Notes: generated by a model not told the origin, from the sequence alone. A stretch of DNA of 64,000 nt from Algibacter marinivivus (GCF_003143755.1 NZ_QFRI01000001.1:952051-1016050), one strand, 5' to 3'. Positions 16,872 to 25,315 are shown, counted from the stretch's first letter. Translations and numbers: made by a program.

Positions 16872-17414
16872 TTGAGTTTAAAACAACTCATAGAAAATTG
16901 TAAAATTGATGATACTAAAGCACAAAGCGAATTATACAAACTCTTTTCGAGTAAACTATTCGCAACATGCTTAAAGTATTCAAGAAACTATGCTGAAGCA
17001 GAAGATAATCTGCAAGATGCATTTTTAACAATTTTTAAAAAAATTGAACAATATAAAAACAAAGGTTCTTTTGAAGGTTGGTTAAAGCGTATTACTGTAA
17101 ACACCGTATTGCAACGCTACCGAAACGAAAAAGTTTTTGATATAATAAATGAAGATACTATTGAAGATGTTGAATTGGAAGTTGATGAAGACACTGTTTC
17201 CATTGACTACCTTTTAAAGATTATTCAAGAATTACCAGATAGATACAGATTAGTTTTTAACTTATATGTTCTTGATGGCTATTCACATAAAAACATAGCA
17301 GAAATGTTAGATATTAATATAGGAACTTCAAAATCTAATTTAGCTCGAGCTAGACAAATTTTGAAGAAAACTATAGAACAGTATAAAACCAACCAACGCT
17401 CTCAATCATTATAA
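16872..17414 (+). CDS. ECF-type RNA polymerase sigma factor
   Basis: A 180-residue sigma-70 family protein with only regions 2 and 4. Region 2 (about 10-80) has YAEAEDNLQDAFLTIFKKI; region 4 (about 120-175) has LPDRYRLVFNLYVLDGYSHK with a helix-turn-helix. The start must be TTG at 16872 (MSLKQLIENC), since no in-frame ATG precedes the conserved region. The next gene starts at the base after this stop. That gene encodes a membrane protein with a cytoplasmic N-terminal segment, the usual position of an anti-sigma factor in Bacteroidota. Confidence 0.92.
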   Translation: MSLKQLIENCKIDDTKAQSELYKLFSSKLFATCLKYSRNYAEAEDNLQDAFLTIFKKIEQYKNKGSFEGWLKRITVNTVLQRYRNEKVFDIINEDTIEDVELEVDEDTVSIDYLLKIIQELPDRYRLVFNLYVLDGYSHKNIAEMLDINIGTSKSNLARARQILKKTIEQYKTNQRSQSL

Positions 17415-18971
17415 ATGAGTGATAAAAAACATATTGATAGACTTTTCCAAGAGGGATTTAAAGATTTCGAGGCAACACCTAGTGATGCTGTTTGGAAAAA
17501 CATAGAATCTAAACTCACCGAGAAGAAGAAAAAACGTCGCGTCATCCCTATTTGGTGGCGCTATGCTGGTGTTGCAGCTTTATTATTACTACTGCTAACT
17601 ATTGGAGGTATTGTTTTCAATAATTCAGATGAAGGCTCAACCAAGCAAGTTGTTGACACAGAAACTAAAACCGATTCTGAAAAAACAGATATAAGAAACA
17701 ACAATCCTTTTAACGAAAATGCTACAGAAACTACTATAGTAACTTCTGATGATGAATCAAATAAAACTTCAACGTCTCAATCTGAATTATTAAAAGATAA
17801 TTTAAGCCCATCAAAAGAAACATCAGTGGCAAAGACGAGTTCTTCAACAAATAAAAATAAATCTAAGTTAGTTTCTCCTGATAAATTAAATATCAAGCAA
17901 AATAATATTACCTCAAATAACAATAGTGCTATTGCTACTAATTCATCTGAAGAAAAAAATAATGTTAAAAATCTTCGAAATCAATTAGAAAAAACTACCG
18001 AAGTTGCAAACACTTCTGAAAATGATAATGTTGAAACTAATAAAAAACCTGAATTTGTAAACAAAGAAAAAGCAAAAACAATTTTAACAGATGCTACTGA
18101 AAGCAATACAACTATTGCTGAAGCAAACACAGAGTCGGTTAATAAAACAACCAATGAAAACTCAGTTGAAAAAACACAAGAAGTTAATAAACTTAGTATT
18201 GAAGAGGCTATAAACAAAAACAATACTATTGCTGAAAATATAACTAAGAAAAATAACAACCCTAAAAGTAAATGGAGTGTTGCGCCAAATATTGCACCTG
18301 TTTATTTTAACACATTAAAAGATGGCTCGTCAATAGATCCGCAGTTTAATAACAACTCTAAATCTGGTGATATTAACATGAGTTATGGTATTTCTACAAG
18401 CTATGCTTTGAGTAAAAAAATAAGTGTTCGTTCCGGAATTCATAGTGTTAATTTAGGTTATAACACTAATGATGTTGTTGTTTTTCAAACTGTAGGTACT
18501 AGTACAAATAGTAGTGCTTTACAAAATATTGATCCAGCTTCTGGTAATGTATCGCTTCTAAGTTCAGAGTCTTTAGATTCTAATGCAGCACCATCTTTTG
18601 CTACATCTAATGCATCAATCAATCAAAATTTGAGGTATGTAGAAATTCCTCTAGAGATTAAATATACACTATCTGACAAAAAGTTTGGAGTTAACCTTAT
18701 TGGAGGTTTCAGTTCTTTCTTTTTAAACACTAGTAAAGTCTTTTATGAAGAGGATAATGGAAATAGGACGATACTCGGAGAAGCAAAAAATATTAATAAA
18801 CTAAGTTATAGTGCTAATTTTGGATTAGGTTTAAATTATAAAGTTTCTAAAAAATTCGATTTTAATTTAGAACCCATATTTAAATATCAATTTAACACAT
18901 TTAACAATACTTCTGGTAATTTCTCACCGTTTTTTATCGGTGTTTATACTGGATTCGCTATTAAGTTCTAG
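17415..18971 (+). CDS. Single-TM protein with C-terminal outer-membrane beta-barrel, sigma-linked
   Basis: 518 residues in three parts. The N-terminal cytoplasmic segment (1-45, LFQEGFKDFEATPSDAVWKN) is the signature seen in flavobacterial proteins next to ECF sigma factors. A transmembrane helix follows (about 48-68, YAGVAALLLLLLTIGGIVF). Residues 70-285 are a low-complexity Asn/Thr/Ser/Lys/Glu linker. Residues 286-518 show alternating beta strands of an outer-membrane beta-barrel (porin-like), ending FIGVYTGFAIKF. If both membrane parts insert, one chain spans inner and outer membranes. A role as anti-sigma factor sensing the envelope is an inference from position and the N-terminal segment. 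A terminator follows. Confidence 0.85.
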   Translation: MSDKKHIDRLFQEGFKDFEATPSDAVWKNIESKLTEKKKKRRVIPIWWRYAGVAALLLLLLTIGGIVFNNSDEGSTKQVVDTETKTDSEKTDIRNNNPFNENATETTIVTSDDESNKTSTSQSELLKDNLSPSKETSVAKTSSSTNKNKSKLVSPDKLNIKQNNITSNNNSAIATNSSEEKNNVKNLRNQLEKTTEVANTSENDNVETNKKPEFVNKEKAKTILTDATESNTTIAEANTESVNKTTNENSVEKTQEVNKLSIEEAINKNNTIAENITKKNNNPKSKWSVAPNIAPVYFNTLKDGSSIDPQFNNNSKSGDINMSYGISTSYALSKKISVRSGIHSVNLGYNTNDVVVFQTVGTSTNSSALQNIDPASGNVSLLSSESLDSNAAPSFATSNASINQNLRYVEIPLEIKYTLSDKKFGVNLIGGFSSFFLNTSKVFYEEDNGNRTILGEAKNINKLSYSANFGLGLNYKVSKKFDFNLEPIFKYQFNTFNNTSGNFSPFFIGVYTGFAIKF

Positions 18972-19030
18972 GTTTTTGGTTAGATCTGGATATGGGTTTC
19001 CATTTAAGCTCGGAAACTTGTATCAAAAGA

Positions 19031-19060
19031 AAAACTGCTCGTCCCCTCGAGCAGTTTTTT
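19031..19060 (+). terminator. Terminator after the sigma/beta-barrel genes
   Basis: AAAACTGCTCG (19031-19041), loop TCCCCT, CGAGCAGTTTT (19048-19058) and further Ts: an 11-bp stem with a T run. Confidence 0.92.
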
Positions 19061-19108
19061 TATTTTAGATTAGATTGAACACAGTAAAACCTTAACCTTT
19101 TAAGTATT

Positions 19109-19852
19109 TTAATCTTTATTATTAAATACTTCAAGCTGTTTCAAAATAACAGCTTTAGAATCATTATTCAATGTTCTTGTATCTTCAGTAACTAACCCTT
19201 CAGTAGATATAAATTTATGTATTTTAACACGCATGCTACCTGGGCTTCCACTAAAAAAAGTATAAGAAAATCGTTTTTTATTATCAGCAAATGTTATAGG
19301 CACTATAGATATTTGATGGTTTATTGCAAGTCTGAAAGCACCATCTTTAAATTCATCCAACATAATATGCTCTTCTGGCACACCGCCTTCAGGAAAAATA
19401 CAAATACTAAGTCCAGATTTTAGTCTGCGTTGTGCTCTTAAAAAAACAGCTTGCCTACTTTTTGGCGAACTTCTATCTACTAAAATACAAGTGCGCTTAT
19501 AAAAAAATCCAAAAAGAGGAATCTTAGCTAATTCTGCTTTTCCAACAAATACAAAAGGATTTTTAACTGTTACCAACATCAACATAATATCTGCCATGGA
19601 AGTATGATTAGCAATAAACATGTAGCTTTTACGCTTCTCTGGAGTTTGTTCACGCTCAATTTTATAAACAAAACCCATACCTATTAAAATAAACTTAGCC
19701 CATAATCTGGCTATTCTAAAAAAGAAGGGGTACCAAGATTCTTTTAATATAGAAATTAAAAGTATCGGGAAAAGTATAAGAATAGGTAAAGCAACAAGGA
19801 TGTAAAACCAAATGCGATATAATATCCAAAAAATGTATTTAAAAACAATCAT
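19109..19852 (-). CDS. plsC: 1-acyl-sn-glycerol-3-phosphate acyltransferase (PlsC family)
   Basis: The start is placed at ATG 19852 (MIVFKYIFWILYR, 247 aa). The frame extends upstream to 20002, but that part overlaps the trpS promoter and start. N-terminal hydrophobic helices span about 5-35. The acyltransferase motifs NHTSMAD (H83, D88) and FPEGG (about 150) are present. The enzyme adds the second acyl chain to lysophosphatidic acid at the membrane, making phosphatidic acid. Divergent from trpS. Confidence 0.92.
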   Translation of the reverse strand: MIVFKYIFWILYRIWFYILVALPILILFPILLISILKESWYPFFFRIARLWAKFILIGMGFVYKIEREQTPEKRKSYMFIANHTSMADIMLMLVTVKNPFVFVGKAELAKIPLFGFFYKRTCILVDRSSPKSRQAVFLRAQRRLKSGLSICIFPEGGVPEEHIMLDEFKDGAFRLAINHQISIVPITFADNKKRFSYTFFSGSPGSMRVKIHKFISTEGLVTEDTRTLNNDSKAVILKQLEVFNNKD

Positions 19853-19876
19853 AAAGTCCAAAAATACACAATTGTA

Positions 19877-19907
19877 TTGAGCTATTTTATTAAAACGTTT
19901 ACCTTTG
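19877..19907 (+). promoter_or_regulatory. trpS promoter
   Basis: TTG at 19877-19879, a 20-nt spacer, and TACCTTTG at 19900-19907, a full match to the Bacteroidota consensus. Transcription would begin near 19913, leaving a leader of about 45 nt that contains a REP-like palindrome. Confidence 0.7.
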
Positions 19908-19934
19908 CTTTTTATGTTTAACAGATGAAAAAGA

Positions 19935-19952
19935 TTCCTGCCTAAGCGGGAA
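19935..19952 (+). repeat. REP-like palindrome in the trpS leader
   Basis: TTCCTGC-CTAA-GCGGGAA, a 7-bp stem with one G-U pair, ending 5 nt before the trpS ATG. It is related to the palindromes at 6889, 6940, 44356 and 48273. Confidence 0.65.
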
Positions 19953-19957
19953 ATATT

Positions 19958-20926
19958 ATGGCAAGAATACTTACAGGGATACAAAGCACAGGAACACCAC
20001 ATTTAGGAAACATTTTGGGCGCTATTATGCCAGCAATAAAAATGGCTGAAAAACCAGAAAACGATTCGTATTTATTTATTGCAAACCTGCATACGCTAAC
20101 ACAAATAAAAGATGCTGAATTGTTACGAAGTAACACCTATTCTACGGCTGCCACTTGGTTAGCTTTTGGCTTAGATATTGAAAAAACGGTGTTTTACAGA
20201 CAAAGTGATATTCCGCAAGTAACAGAGCTTTCTTGGTATTTAAGCTGTTTCTTTCCATACCAACGTTTGACATTAGCGCATAGTTTTAAAGATAAAGCCG
20301 ATAGACTGGAAGATGTAAATTCAGGGTTGTTTACCTATCCAATGCTTATGGCCGCAGATATTTTGTTGTATGATGCAGAAATAATTCCTGTTGGAAAAGA
20401 CCAAGAACAACATATTGAAATGACACGAGATGTAGCGTCTCGTTTTCATGCTAAAGTTGGAGAAACTTTTGTTTTACCTAAAGCTGAAGTACAAAAAGAC
20501 ACCAAACTTATTCCTGGTTCAGATGGCCAAAAAATGAGTAAGAGTAGAAATAACATCATCAATATATTTTTGACTGACAAAAAACTACGTAAGCAAATTA
20601 TGGGTATTCAAACCGATAGCACACCACTTGAAGAACCAAAAGATTGGAGTACTTGTAACTGTTTTGCTATTTATAGTTTATTGGCAAATGATGCTCAAAT
20701 TGACAACATGAAAGCTAATTACGAAAAAGGTGGGTATGGTTATGGGCATGCTAAACAAGCTTTATTCGAATTGATTTTAGAAATTTTTGTTGAACCAAGA
20801 GAGCGTTATAATTATTACATGAATAACCTTGAAGAAATTGATAAAGCTTTAGCTATTGGCGCAGAAAAAGCGAAGTTGGTTGCTGATGATGTTTTAGGAA
20901 GGGTTCGTGAAAAGGTTGGATACTAA
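19958..20926 (+). CDS. trpS: Tryptophanyl-tRNA synthetase
   Basis: A 322-residue class Ib aminoacyl-tRNA synthetase charging tRNA-Trp. The HIGH-type motif is TPHLGN (13-18) and the KMSKS loop is 192-196. It starts MARILTGIQSTGTPHLGN. A good promoter and a short leader precede it, and the leader carries a hairpin ending 5 nt upstream of the start codon, which could affect ribosome access. Its stop overlaps the dprA stop by 4 nt on the opposite strand. Confidence 0.97.
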   Translation: MARILTGIQSTGTPHLGNILGAIMPAIKMAEKPENDSYLFIANLHTLTQIKDAELLRSNTYSTAATWLAFGLDIEKTVFYRQSDIPQVTELSWYLSCFFPYQRLTLAHSFKDKADRLEDVNSGLFTYPMLMAADILLYDAEIIPVGKDQEQHIEMTRDVASRFHAKVGETFVLPKAEVQKDTKLIPGSDGQKMSKSRNNIINIFLTDKKLRKQIMGIQTDSTPLEEPKDWSTCNCFAIYSLLANDAQIDNMKANYEKGGYGYGHAKQALFELILEIFVEPRERYNYYMNNLEEIDKALAIGAEKAKLVADDVLGRVREKVGY

Positions 20927-22026
20927 ACAACCTCAAACAACTTCCCAGGCAACGGTCTAATAACCCCTTTCAACTCCATATTCAACAAAGTACCAGATAC
21001 TTTAAAAATGGGCATGTCACAATTCAAAGCAATACTATCCAATTGTTGTTTTTCGTTTTCTTTTAAGTAATTATAAATTACTTTTTCAGTAGCATCCAAC
21101 TCAACAAATAATTGTTTTTGTATGGCTGGTTTTTTTTCGTCTTCAAGCTGCCAATTTAATATATAAGGCACATCCAAAGGCGTTGTCATCATGTGTGCTT
21201 TTTGATGCTTTATCAAATTATTGCAACCTATACTTTGGGTATCTCCAACACGTCCTGGAACCGCAAATACGTCTCGATTGTATGACCCAGCAATGTCTGC
21301 TGTAACTAAACTTCCACCTTTTTCAGCAGATTCTATAACTATAGTGGCTTCACTTAAACCAGCAATAATTCTATTTCGTTTTAAAAAATTTCGCTTATCA
21401 AAAACATCTGTACTCCAAAAATCAGAGAAAAACCCACCATTTTTCTCCATATCTAACATATATTTTTTATGAACTTTAGGGTAAATTTGGTTCAGTCCAT
21501 GTGCTAAACATGCCACCGTTTGCAAATGGTGTTTCATGGCTGCTTTATGTGCTGTAATATCTGTTCCGTAGGCAAATCCAGAAACAATTATAGGATCATA
21601 AGGTGCTAACTTTTCAACTAAATTTTCACAAAAAGCAATCCCATTTGTTGTAATTTTGCGAGCGCCAACAATACTGATAATATGCTGTTTCTTTAAATCT
21701 ATTGCTCCAGTTTGAAACAATAAAATAGGGCTATCAATACAATGCTTCAACTTTTCAGGATACTTATCCTCTTGAAAATAAGACACATCTATCTCATTCT
21801 CTTTAATAAACTGTAACTCCTTTTCGGCTTCTTTTAAATGATGGGTTTTAAACAAATCACTTATTGTTACGGTTCCGATACCATCAATTTTTAACAGATT
21901 TTCCTTCTTTTCTTTTAAAATCGCTTCTGCAGAACCACAATTACTAATCAATCGTTTTGCTGTAATATCGCCAATATTTGGCACATGTTGCAATGCTAAA
22001 GTGAAAAGCAAATCATTTTCTGTCAT
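20923..22026 (-). CDS. dprA: DNA-processing protein DprA
   Basis: ATG at 22026 (MTENDLLFTLALQHVPNIG, 367 aa) is preferred over a TTG at 22053. DprA binds incoming single-stranded DNA and loads RecA during natural transformation. The N-terminal helix-hairpin-helix region (NIGDITAKRLI) is followed by the Rossmann-like DprA core with VGARKIT, SGFAYGTDITAHKAA and AHGLNQIYP. Residues 300-367 form a winged-helix domain. It overlaps the trpS stop tail-to-tail by 4 nt. No other competence gene is in the window. Confidence 0.95.
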   Translation of the reverse strand: MTENDLLFTLALQHVPNIGDITAKRLISNCGSAEAILKEKKENLLKIDGIGTVTISDLFKTHHLKEAEKELQFIKENEIDVSYFQEDKYPEKLKHCIDSPILLFQTGAIDLKKQHIISIVGARKITTNGIAFCENLVEKLAPYDPIIVSGFAYGTDITAHKAAMKHHLQTVACLAHGLNQIYPKVHKKYMLDMEKNGGFFSDFWSTDVFDKRNFLKRNRIIAGLSEATIVIESAEKGGSLVTADIAGSYNRDVFAVPGRVGDTQSIGCNNLIKHQKAHMMTTPLDVPYILNWQLEDEKKPAIQKQLFVELDATEKVIYNYLKENEKQQLDSIALNCDMPIFKVSGTLLNMELKGVIRPLPGKLFEVV

Positions 22027-22117
22027 TCTATCGTATTGATTTTGAAACCGCAATAAAAGAATTTTTACATTGTTAATAAATAGTTATGCACAAATTTTAT
22101 TGAAAAGCACATTTTTT

Positions 22118-22125
22118 TAACTTTG
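22118..22125 (+). promoter_or_regulatory. -7 box of the HU-SPOR gene
   Basis: TAACTTTG is a full match to TAnnTTTG and ends 5 nt before the ATG at 22131, so the leader would be nearly absent. A TTG at 22100-22102 is 15 nt upstream, shorter than usual. Confidence 0.45.
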
Positions 22126-22130
22126 TTTTC

Positions 22131-23066
22131 ATGCAACTAGAAACCTACATAAGCGATTTACTCTATAGATACGAGTGTGTTACCATTCCTGAGTTTGGTG
22201 CTTTTTTAACACAACGTGTATCTGCAACCATAGATGATGCATCAAATACATTTCATGCGCCAAAAAAAGTAGTATCTTTTAATGAGCAAATTCAACAAAA
22301 TGATGGTTTATTAGCGCATTACATTGCCGATATAGAAAAAATCCCTTTTGAAATTGCAAATAAAAAAATAGCAAAACGTGTTAAGCTTTTAAAATCTTAC
22401 TTAACACAAGGTGAAACACTGACGTTCAATAATATTGGCGAAATTGTATTTAATAATGAAGGTAAAATTCTATTCGAACCTACCTATCATTTAAATTACT
22501 TGACTGATTCTTTTGGATTATCTCAATTTATATCGCCATCTGTAACTCGCGAGGAACATAAAGAAGTTGTAGAAAGCATCGAAAAAGTAATTCCAATTAC
22601 GGTAACATCAGAAAAACGAAAATCTAGACCCTATTTAAAATATGTAGCGGTAGCTTTAATTGCTTTAACATTAGGTGGTTTTGGAGCTTCAAAGTTTTAT
22701 GTAGATCAAATTGAAGAACACAATCAATTAGCTCAAAAACAAGCTACGCAGGAACTAGACACGAAAATTCAGCAAGCTACTTTTAGTTTAAATCCACTTC
22801 CTGCAATTACTTTAAATGTTACAAAGCAAACCGGTAATTACCATATCGTTGCAGGTGCGTTTAGAGTTGAAGAAAACTGCGATAAAAAAGTAAAACAACT
22901 AAAAGCTGACGGATTTAGTGCAAGAAAAATTGGCGCTAACAAGTACGGTTTGCACCAAGTAGTTTATGCGAGTTACGAAGGCAGGTTAGATGCTTTAAAA
23001 GCTTTACGAAACATCAAAAAAACACATAATAGTGATGCTTGGTTACTTGTTAAAAAGCTAGATTAG
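22131..23066 (+). CDS. HU-CCDC81 and SPOR domain-containing protein
   Basis: 311 residues. The N-terminal 1-135 match the prokaryotic HU-CCDC81 double HU-like fold (LETYISDLLYRYECVTIPEFGAF...; LTFNNIGEIVFNNEGKILFEP). A charged segment is followed by a transmembrane helix (about 170-187, YVAVALIALTLGGFGASKFY). The C-terminal SPOR domain (about 236-311, GNYHIVAGAFRVEENCDKKV) is of the type that binds denuded septal peptidoglycan. The topology would place the HU-like part in the cytoplasm and SPOR in the periplasm, suggesting a link between the septal wall and nucleoid or cytoskeleton. That role is inferred. Confidence 0.9.
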   Translation: MQLETYISDLLYRYECVTIPEFGAFLTQRVSATIDDASNTFHAPKKVVSFNEQIQQNDGLLAHYIADIEKIPFEIANKKIAKRVKLLKSYLTQGETLTFNNIGEIVFNNEGKILFEPTYHLNYLTDSFGLSQFISPSVTREEHKEVVESIEKVIPITVTSEKRKSRPYLKYVAVALIALTLGGFGASKFYVDQIEEHNQLAQKQATQELDTKIQQATFSLNPLPAITLNVTKQTGNYHIVAGAFRVEENCDKKVKQLKADGFSARKIGANKYGLHQVVYASYEGRLDALKALRNIKKTHNSDAWLLVKKLD

Positions 23067-23106
23067 TTTAACAAATATTTCACTTACCAATTACTGTATT
23101 AATACG

Positions 23107-23114
23107 TAACTTTG
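23107..23114 (+). promoter_or_regulatory. -7 box of the thioesterase gene, fixes its start
   Basis: TAACTTTG is a full consensus match. It contains the upstream in-frame TTG (23112-23114), so that TTG cannot be the start codon; the ATG at 23133 is about 12 nt after the predicted transcription start. Confidence 0.55.
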
Positions 23115-23132
23115 CCACATCAAAATGTAAAG

Positions 23133-23642
23133 ATGAAGGCAAAAACTCCCGAACAATCTAAAACAACTATGACAGATATGGTTTTACCCAGTGAAACCAA
23201 TCCGTTAAACAATCTATTTGGTGGCGAATTATTAGCACGTATGGATCGTGCGGCAAGTATTGCTGCCCGTCGTCATTCTAGACGTATTGTGGTAACCGCT
23301 TCCGTAAATCATGTGGCATTTAATAGAGCGGTTCCTCTAGGAAGTGTTGTAACTGTTGAAGCTAAGGTATCCCGCGCATTCAATACCTCTATGGAAATTT
23401 ATATTGATGTTTGGATGGAAGACAGAGAATCTGGAGCCAGAACCAAGGCCAACGAAGCTATTTACACTTTTGTTGCCGTAGATGAAACTGGTCGCCCTGT
23501 AAAAGTCCCTGAAGTAACACCAGAAACATCTTTAGAAGTAGAACGTTTTGATGCAGCCTTAAGAAGAAAACAATTAAGTCTTTTACTAGCTGGAAAAATC
23601 AAACCTAGTGAAGCTACCGAATTAAAAGCACTATTTGATTAA
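23133..23642 (+). CDS. Acyl-CoA thioesterase (hotdog fold)
   Basis: 169 residues from ATG 23133 (MKAKTPEQSKTTM). It has a single hotdog domain of the YciA/BFIT type with NNLFGGELLARMDRAASIAA (helix with catalytic Asp) and SVNHVAFNRAVPLGSVV. These enzymes hydrolyse acyl-CoAs of medium to long chain in the cytoplasm. The C-terminal 40 residues (EVERFDAALRRKQLSLLLAGKI) form a helical extension. Probably monocistronic. Confidence 0.9.
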   Translation: MKAKTPEQSKTTMTDMVLPSETNPLNNLFGGELLARMDRAASIAARRHSRRIVVTASVNHVAFNRAVPLGSVVTVEAKVSRAFNTSMEIYIDVWMEDRESGARTKANEAIYTFVAVDETGRPVKVPEVTPETSLEVERFDAALRRKQLSLLLAGKIKPSEATELKALFD

Positions 23643-23695
23643 TTAAACCTTTTTTAAACATCAAAGTCTTATAGTAAACCCAAAATCATATTGCT

Positions 23696-23908
23696 ATGAG
23701 AACTTTATTTATTTTATTATCAGTTATCTGTATGATGACTTTATCATCATGCGCTACAAGAGTCGTTACAAAACCAGCTTCTGTAACGGTTGTAAAAACA
23801 GCCCCAAAACACCATAAAACAGTTATTGTAAAAGGTAAACGTTACTATTTCTGGAATGGGAAGCATTACAGAAAAACAAGAAGAGGTTACGTATTTGTAA
23901 GAGTTTAA
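23696..23908 (+). CDS. Small basic lipoprotein (70 aa)
   Basis: A lipobox signal ends LSSC (Cys19). The mature part of about 50 residues is rich in Lys, Arg, His and Tyr (KHHKTVIVKGKRYYFWNGKHYRKTRRGY) and resembles short flavobacterial lipoproteins with YYxxNGxxY repeats. Function is unknown; binding to acidic polymers at the cell surface is possible. It is followed at once by the second copy of the TTTGGGCG repeat. Confidence 0.8.
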   Translation: MRTLFILLSVICMMTLSSCATRVVTKPASVTVVKTAPKHHKTVIVKGKRYYFWNGKHYRKTRRGYVFVRV

Positions 23909-23910
23909 TT

Positions 23911-24012
23911 TTTTGGGCGTTACCACAAGGGTCGGGCTTTCGGCAGTCGCTCCCTCTCCCGATAGCTATCGGGATCGGGGAGCTTCAACAAATGCCTCAA
24001 TCCCTAACGCAA
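23911..24012 (+). repeat. TTTGGGCG intergenic repeat, copy B
   Basis: TTTTGGGCGTTACC..AAGGGTCGGGCTTTCGG at the left end and ATCCCTAACGCAA at the right end, as in copy C. It contains a perfect 16-bp palindrome CCCGATAGCTATCGGG at 23958-23973, absent from copies A and C. Confidence 0.85.
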
Positions 24013-24053
24013 GTAAAGAACTTCAAACGATAATTTTAGTTTGAAATAATAAG

Positions 24054-24074
24054 ATCCTGAAACAAGTTCAGGAT
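24054..24074. repeat. REP-like palindrome after the EnvC-like gene
   Basis: ATCCTGAA-ACAAG-TTCAGGAT followed by GACAC, an 8-bp stem with a GATGAC flank like the other family members. It lies 11 nt past the stop of the minus-strand EnvC-like gene (24086). A second small hairpin TTCAAAC...GTTTGAA is at 24022-24045. Confidence 0.65.
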
Positions 24075-24085
24075 GACACTTCGTA

Positions 24086-25315
24086 TCACATTTTATAAAT
24101 CCAACTAGCAGGATTCTCAGTAGCAGTCCCTTTAGATAAAGTAAACCTCAAAATAGTCTCACCATTTGAAGGATTAGTAAAAACCTCACCAATAGCTTGT
24201 TTTGTTTTTACTTTGTCTCCTTTTTTTACGTACACCTGAGACAAGTTTCTGTATACTGTTAAGTAATTTCCATGACGAATCATTACAATAGGGTTAACGT
24301 TTTTCATCTTCAAAATTTCACTTACTTCTCCATCAAAAACAGCTCTAGCTTTAGCCCCTTTTTCGGTAGCAATACGCACACCATTGCTTTGTATCTTTAA
24401 CGATCTATCAATGGGGTGGGGTTGTGTCCCATAACCTAAACGCACAAAGCCTTTTTCAACAGGCCAAGGTAATTTCCCTTTATTTGATATAAAATTAGAT
24501 GCTAAAACCGCTTCTTCAGCAGTTAAAGCAAACGATTTAGAACTCGTAGTTTTACCGGCCTTTTTATTAGATTTTACAATAGCAGCTTTTATAATTTTAT
24601 CTATTTCTTTATCAATTCTATTCGCTTCGCGTTGTTTTTGTCTTATTTGAGATGCATATCTAGATAAATTTTTATTAATTGATGCCATTAAAGTTTGATG
24701 CTGCTTACGCTCTGCTTCTAAAGATTTTTGAACCACTCTGTTTTCAGCAATCAATTTCTTTTTATCTTCTTGCTGTTTTAATAAGCGTACATTGGTTTCT
24801 TGTAACTCAATGGCTTTAGCCTTTATAATCTCACCTTGTTGCTTCTGGTGGTCTGAATATTGCTTTATGTACTGCAAGCGCTTATACGCTTGTTTAAAAT
24901 CGTCTGAAGACAGCAAAAACATAATACGACTTTGCTGATTTTTACTCTTATAAGACTTTACTATCATTGCAGCATAATCGTCCTTTAATTGCTTTAATTC
25001 ATCTCTTAAATCTGAAATTTTATTTTGATTAGAACTAATTTCTCGGGTTAACAAATTAGCTTGTTGATTAGTTACTTTTATTAAATTTGAAAGTACATTA
25101 ATCTTATAATTAAAGTCTTCAATTAAAGACAGTTCAGATTTTGCTTTGGATTTATTTTCATTCCTAAGCTCATTAATCTTTTGGATTTCTCTTCGCAATT
25201 CTTGTCGTCGAGATTCCAATTGTTTTTGTTTATCACTTTGTGAAAAACCCAAACTTGAAACAAGTAAAAACCCAAGAATAAAAAATAATTTATATGTCAG
25301 TTGCCTTACTTTCAT
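24086..25315 (-). CDS. EnvC-like murein hydrolase activator, degenerate M23 domain
   Basis: 409 residues. A signal peptide ends near 25 (SSLGFSQ). A long coiled coil spans about 28-240 (QLESRRQELRREIQKINELR... KQREANRIDKEIDKIIKA). The C-terminal LytM/M23 fold (about 285-409) has lost the catalytic zinc motifs: where active enzymes have HxGxD there is SNGVRI, and where they have HxH there is ILRFTL. This is the pattern of EnvC/NlpD-type proteins that activate amidases for septal peptidoglycan splitting instead of cutting themselves. Last gene of a TPR-DUF4292-EnvC operon with a 1-nt overlap (TAATG) to the preceding gene. Confidence 0.9.
   Translation of the reverse strand: MKVRQLTYKLFFILGFLLVSSLGFSQSDKQKQLESRRQELRREIQKINELRNENKSKAKSELSLIEDFNYKINVLSNLIKVTNQQANLLTREISSNQNKISDLRDELKQLKDDYAAMIVKSYKSKNQQSRIMFLLSSDDFKQAYKRLQYIKQYSDHQKQQGEIIKAKAIELQETNVRLLKQQEDKKKLIAENRVVQKSLEAERKQHQTLMASINKNLSRYASQIRQKQREANRIDKEIDKIIKAAIVKSNKKAGKTTSSKSFALTAEEAVLASNFISNKGKLPWPVEKGFVRLGYGTQPHPIDRSLKIQSNGVRIATEKGAKARAVFDGEVSEILKMKNVNPIVMIRHGNYLTVYRNLSQVYVKKGDKVKTKQAIGEVFTNPSNGETILRFTLSKGTATENPASWIYKM

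Noticed and set aside
17981-18259. 92-codon minus-strand hydrophobic ORF
   Set aside because: Antisense to the low-complexity linker of the sigma-linked barrel protein; Leu/Val/Ser richness is a mirror of Asn/Lys/Thr codons.
19859-19866. TATTTTTG on the minus strand as plsC promoter
   Set aside because: It ends only about 6 nt before the ATG, which would leave no leader, and no -33 box is at the right distance.
19853-20002. N-terminal extension of PlsC to 20002
   Set aside because: It would cover the trpS promoter and start and adds Cys-rich sequence unlike the family; the ATG at 19852 opens on the membrane helix.
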